NCBI GenBank assembly: GCA_900469445.1
Contig: UBXM01000023.1
Location: 124,001 to 188,000, forward strand
Direction of reading: 5' to 3'
Length of the DNA: 64,000 nucleotides
Source of the DNA: Hyphomicrobiales bacterium
Lineage (GTDB): Bacteria; Pseudomonadota; Alphaproteobacteria; Rhizobiales; Rhizobiaceae
The position numbers and the translations under genes are program-made. The notes beneath the pieces are model-generated. The model did not search any database. It had not been told where the DNA came from and saw only the letters and a list, made by a program, of their open reading frames with translations. This document shows, piece by piece, positions 61,405 to 64,000 of this stretch (the first letter of the stretch is position 1; each line of letters opens with the position of its first letter).

Positions 61405-62340
61405 CTATTGATGCTGAAGCTTATCTAGCAGCAGTCCCGCACCTCGAAAGCTTGGTGGATAGATCTCGTAACGCGAGAAGCTGAGTATTTCTTTCTCCTC
61501 GTAGGCTCGCAAGAAGGCTTCATAGCCTGGCGCGATACGGGCGAGCGCGGAAAAGATGCTCTCCGCCGTCTCACCGTTTTCCGGCAGGTAGGAGGTGACG
61601 ATCAGGTCGGCGTCGATTTCGCCGATCAGTTCCGCGCCGATCGTCATGCGGCTCTTGCCCGCCGGCACGCTGTCGGTCAGCGCAACGCGCTTCATTCCCA
61701 GATCGTCCAGAACCGTGGTAAGCACGCCATATTCCTTGAGAAGCCCGAGCGTCCCGTCCCGCTCGTTGGCGATGATGGCGGAATAGGTGCCAGAAAGGAG
61801 CGTTGGCGGCAGGGATTTGCGCGCCGTCTCGATGCGTGCCTGGTACGTGGCCTCCAATTCATCGAAGCGGGACTGCTTGCCAATCCAATCTGCATAGTCC
61901 CGATAAAGATCAAAAGGTGGCCGGCCGCTTTCGGCATCGAACATCAGTGTCGGCGCGATGCCGGAAAGCTGCTCGCGTAGTGGCCCGTAATCGCCGACAT
62001 TGGCGACGATCAAGTCCGGCTTGAGTGCGCGGATACGTTCAAGATCAAGCTTGCCGTGGATCGAGGCAAGTTCGATGTCGTCGAAATCGAGCCCGAACAA
62101 TTCGCGGCCGCCGCGGATGAAGGCCGTACCGTCCGGTGCAAGCCGCCCGGCGCTTGCGATCAGCGGCGCATCGAGCTCACGCGTCATGACCGTCAACGTC
62201 CAGTCGTGCAGCGACAGGATGCGCTGTGGTACATCCGGCACCTCGACCGTGTTACCGCCATGATCCGTGACATTGCGCGCAAGGGCGGAAAGCGGGAAGG
62301 CAAGTGCTGCTGCGAAAAGGGCGATGGACAAGAGGCGCAT
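61405..62340 (-). CDS. Iron-siderophore ABC binding protein (FhuD/FecB class)
   Basis: A 311-residue periplasmic binding protein of cluster A-II with signal peptide MRLLSIALFAAALAFPLSALA. The two lobes are joined by a long helix, and segments VEVPDVPQRILSLHDWTLTV and KPDLIVANVGDY are typical. It binds a ferric siderophore or haem-like ligand for the two FecCD permeases encoded upstream. The ATPase gene is not in the window and should lie beyond the right edge or elsewhere. It is the last gene of the minus-strand unit. Confidence 0.88.
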   Translation of the reverse strand: MRLLSIALFAAALAFPLSALARNVTDHGGNTVEVPDVPQRILSLHDWTLTVMTRELDAPLIASAGRLAPDGTAFIRGGRELFGLDFDDIELASIHGKLDLERIRALKPDLIVANVGDYGPLREQLSGIAPTLMFDAESGRPPFDLYRDYADWIGKQSRFDELEATYQARIETARKSLPPTLLSGTYSAIIANERDGTLGLLKEYGVLTTVLDDLGMKRVALTDSVPAGKSRMTIGAELIGEIDADLIVTSYLPENGETAESIFSALARIAPGYEAFLRAYEEKEILSFSRYEIYPPSFRGAGLLLDKLQHQ

Positions 62341-62349
62341 CGAAGGCTC

Positions 62350-63384
62350 CTAACGGTGAGAGCGGGACAGGCGGGCGGCGATGAGGAAAGTCAGGACCCC
62401 GGCAATCGAGATCAGAATGCCGGCAGGCACGATGACCGGCAGAAACAGCGTGCGGCCGGCCGTATCCGCCGAAATGAGGATGAGCGCGCCGATCAGCATC
62501 GTGACCGGCATCACTTCGCCAGGGCTTTCGCCGACAAGGCGGCGGGCGACGTGGGCGGCGATCAGCCCGAGAAACGAAATCGGCCCGACGGAGGCGACGA
62601 CCGGGGCAACGAGCATGGCGGCAAGCAGGGTCAGCAGCAGCGACAGTTTTTTCGGCGAGGCACCGATGCCCGCAGCCTGTTCGTGGCCGAGCAGAAGCGG
62701 CATCGCCTGTCCCGAGGCAATCAGGCAGACCGGCAGCAGCACGGCCGCCCAGAGCGTAACCATGCCGGCATTGGTGGCCGAGACCGCGGTGAGCGAGCCA
62801 TGCGACCATGCGAGCCAGCGGGCGAACTGCAGGATGCCGCCCTGAACCATGACGATCTCGATTGCCGCACTGAGGACGATACCGACTGCGAGCCCGATCA
62901 GGATCAGGCCTGTCGCAGAGGAAAGCCTATAGGCAAGCGTCGTGACGAGAAGGGCGGTGGCGAAGCCTCCGGCAAGGCCGAGCCAGACGAGCGCGGATGG
63001 AGCCAGGCCAAAGACTGCAGCACCGATCACGATCGCCGCCATGCTTCCCTGCGATATGCCGAGCAGGCCGGGATCGGCCAGCCCGTTACGGGCAACCACC
63101 TGAAGCAGATAGCCGGAGGCGGCAACCATCGCGCCGCCGAGAAGGGCAGCGACGATGCGCGGCCAGCGCAAATCCATGATCGGGGCCGTCTCGGCATCGG
63201 CCGTTTCCAGCGAGAGCAGCCAGCGGACGATATCTGCGGTCGAAACCGGCGTGGAGCCCAATTGCAGGGCGGCAAGGCTGGTGGCGACCAGAAGTATCAG
63301 CAACGTGGCGATGAGGGCTGCAAAACGCAGGCCGATCGGCAGATGGACGGTCCTGCCAAGCCTCAGGGTGATCTCGCGCCGCAT
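62350..63384 (-). CDS. FecCD-family iron-siderophore permease
   Basis: A 344-residue inner-membrane permease with about nine to ten helices; family segments are LRWPRIVAALLGGAMVAASGYLLQ, GLADPGLLGISQGSM and GPISFLGLIAAHVARRLVG. The start at 63384 overlaps the stop of the previous permease by one base (TGATG). It forms the channel with that partner for ferric-siderophore import. Confidence 0.9.
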   Translation of the reverse strand: MRREITLRLGRTVHLPIGLRFAALIATLLILLVATSLAALQLGSTPVSTADIVRWLLSLETADAETAPIMDLRWPRIVAALLGGAMVAASGYLLQVVARNGLADPGLLGISQGSMAAIVIGAAVFGLAPSALVWLGLAGGFATALLVTTLAYRLSSATGLILIGLAVGIVLSAAIEIVMVQGGILQFARWLAWSHGSLTAVSATNAGMVTLWAAVLLPVCLIASGQAMPLLLGHEQAAGIGASPKKLSLLLTLLAAMLVAPVVASVGPISFLGLIAAHVARRLVGESPGEVMPVTMLIGALILISADTAGRTLFLPVIVPAGILISIAGVLTFLIAARLSRSHR

Positions 63385-64000
63385 CAGGCAATTCTCCGCC
63401 GAAGCGTCGTCAACACGATCGCCAGAAATGCGATACCTCCGCACAAGGCCATGACGGTGCCGACATGCAGCAGTTGAGGCGAAAGGAGCGTGCGCGCAGC
63501 GATATCGGCGGCAGTGACGATGATCGCTCCGATGAGCGCACAGGAGGCCATCGCGATGCGTCCGGTTTCCCCCACCAGCAAGCGGGCGATATGAGGCGCC
63601 ACCAGTCCGACAAAGCCGATCGGCCCGACGACGCAGACTGCGGAGATCGCAAGCGGGATGGCCAGCGCGAGTGCGCCATAGCGGACAATACGCGGATCGG
63701 CGCCGAGCGTTGCGGCCTGTTCGGCGCCGAGTGTCTGCAGATCAAGGGCACGGCAGAGGATGAGCGCAACACCGGTGCCGAAAATACCGATCGGCCAGAG
63801 AAAGGCGAGCGGCTGGTAGTCGAAATTGCCGATATCGCCGACAAGCCAACCCATCAGGCCGCCGAACCGGTCGGGGTCGAGCGAGATGGCGAAGGTGGTG
63901 GCCGAGGAAAACAGGGTCGCGGTCATCGTGCCGCCGAGAATGAGCGCTAGCGGATCCCGACCTCCCTGGCTGACCAGGCCGGCGGCTAGAAAGGTGACTG
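63384..64000 (-). CDS. FecCD-family iron-siderophore permease, 5' end outside window
   Basis: The frame remains open to the window edge, reading upstream through LALILGGTMTATLFSSATTF, so the gene begins beyond base 64000. The visible 205 residues hold about five helices and GPIGFVGLVAPHIARLLVGE, the FecCD signature. It is the first of the two permease genes seen here and is coupled to the next by TGATG. Confidence 0.88.
   Translation of the reverse strand, partial: VTFLAAGLVSQGGRDPLALILGGTMTATLFSSATTFAISLDPDRFGGLMGWLVGDIGNFDYQPLAFLWPIGIFGTGVALILCRALDLQTLGAEQAATLGADPRIVRYGALALAIPLAISAVCVVGPIGFVGLVAPHIARLLVGETGRIAMASCALIGAIIVTAADIAARTLLSPQLLHVGTVMALCGGIAFLAIVLTTLRRRIA

Noticed and set aside
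62056..63477. 473-residue plus-strand frame across the iron permease and binding-protein genes
   Set aside because: It spans two real genes and is rich in Arg, Gln, Gly and Asp with no domain, typical of an antisense artefact.

Overview
The window is high-GC DNA from an alphaproteobacterium, most likely a member of the Rhizobiaceae (Rhizobium/Agrobacterium/Neorhizobium type). The reasons are the dense array of ABC, TRAP and DASS transporters with dedicated catabolic genes and local GntR/LysR/LacI regulators, TTG/GTG starts behind strong Shine-Dalgarno (SD) sites, and an alginate-lyase operon whose key residues fall at the same positions as I recall for Agrobacterium Atu3025. No rRNA, complete tRNA, replication gene, CRISPR array or intact insertion sequence was seen. 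The content fits an accessory chromosomal region or a large secondary replicon.

Region by region. 1-1149: 3' part of a GMC oxidoreductase. 1420-14188 (minus): a probable 11-gene operon for uronate polymer use (AlgS/M1/M2/Q-like importer, PL15 exolytic alginate lyase, DEH-reductase-like SDR, SGNH hydrolase, hydroxyacid dehydrogenase, sugar isomerase, glucarate-dehydratase-like enolase) under a GntR/FCD regulator, with a divergent RraA-type aldolase. 15649-24966: a peptide-secretion island (below). 25599-30888: a DUF2325 coiled-coil protein, free methionine-R-sulfoxide reductase, and a translationally coupled P-loop NTPase/degenerate ABC pair. 31048-35107: a LysR regulator divergent from a CitMHS transporter, DUF1932 dehydrogenase and RraA operon. 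35505-38024: an MscS channel followed by a truncated response regulator and decayed DNA. 39051-46339: a TRAP transporter with a RuBisCO-like protein, DUF1537 sugar-acid kinase and VOC protein around a LacI regulator. 46690-49509: glycerate kinase and DASS transporter. 49749-54275: S8 protease, ECF sigma, anti-sigma and two secreted low-complexity proteins. 54456-61245: LysR and a Ugp-like ABC importer with a metallophosphoesterase and HAD phosphatase. 61405-64000: siderophore/iron ABC importer, running off the edge.

The most novel part is 15.6-25 kb. A C39-peptidase ABC exporter and HlyD adaptor lie with an ATP-grasp ligase and its 65-residue precursor, which carries two TTxxxxEE repeats, the signature of plesiocin-type graspetides (omega-ester peptides). 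Around them are at least five small genes encoding double-glycine-leader peptides of the microcin/class II bacteriocin type; two are below 60 residues and easily missed. The graspetide precursor shares the leader signature (Val at -4, acidic at -8, aliphatic at -12, Gly-Gly or Gly-Ala at the cut). The simplest reading is that one exporter trims and secretes both a cross-linked graspetide and several unmodified peptides, under a local hybrid histidine kinase/LuxR-type response regulator. The C39 domain keeps its Cys, His and Asp but has Ala where the oxyanion-hole Gln is expected.
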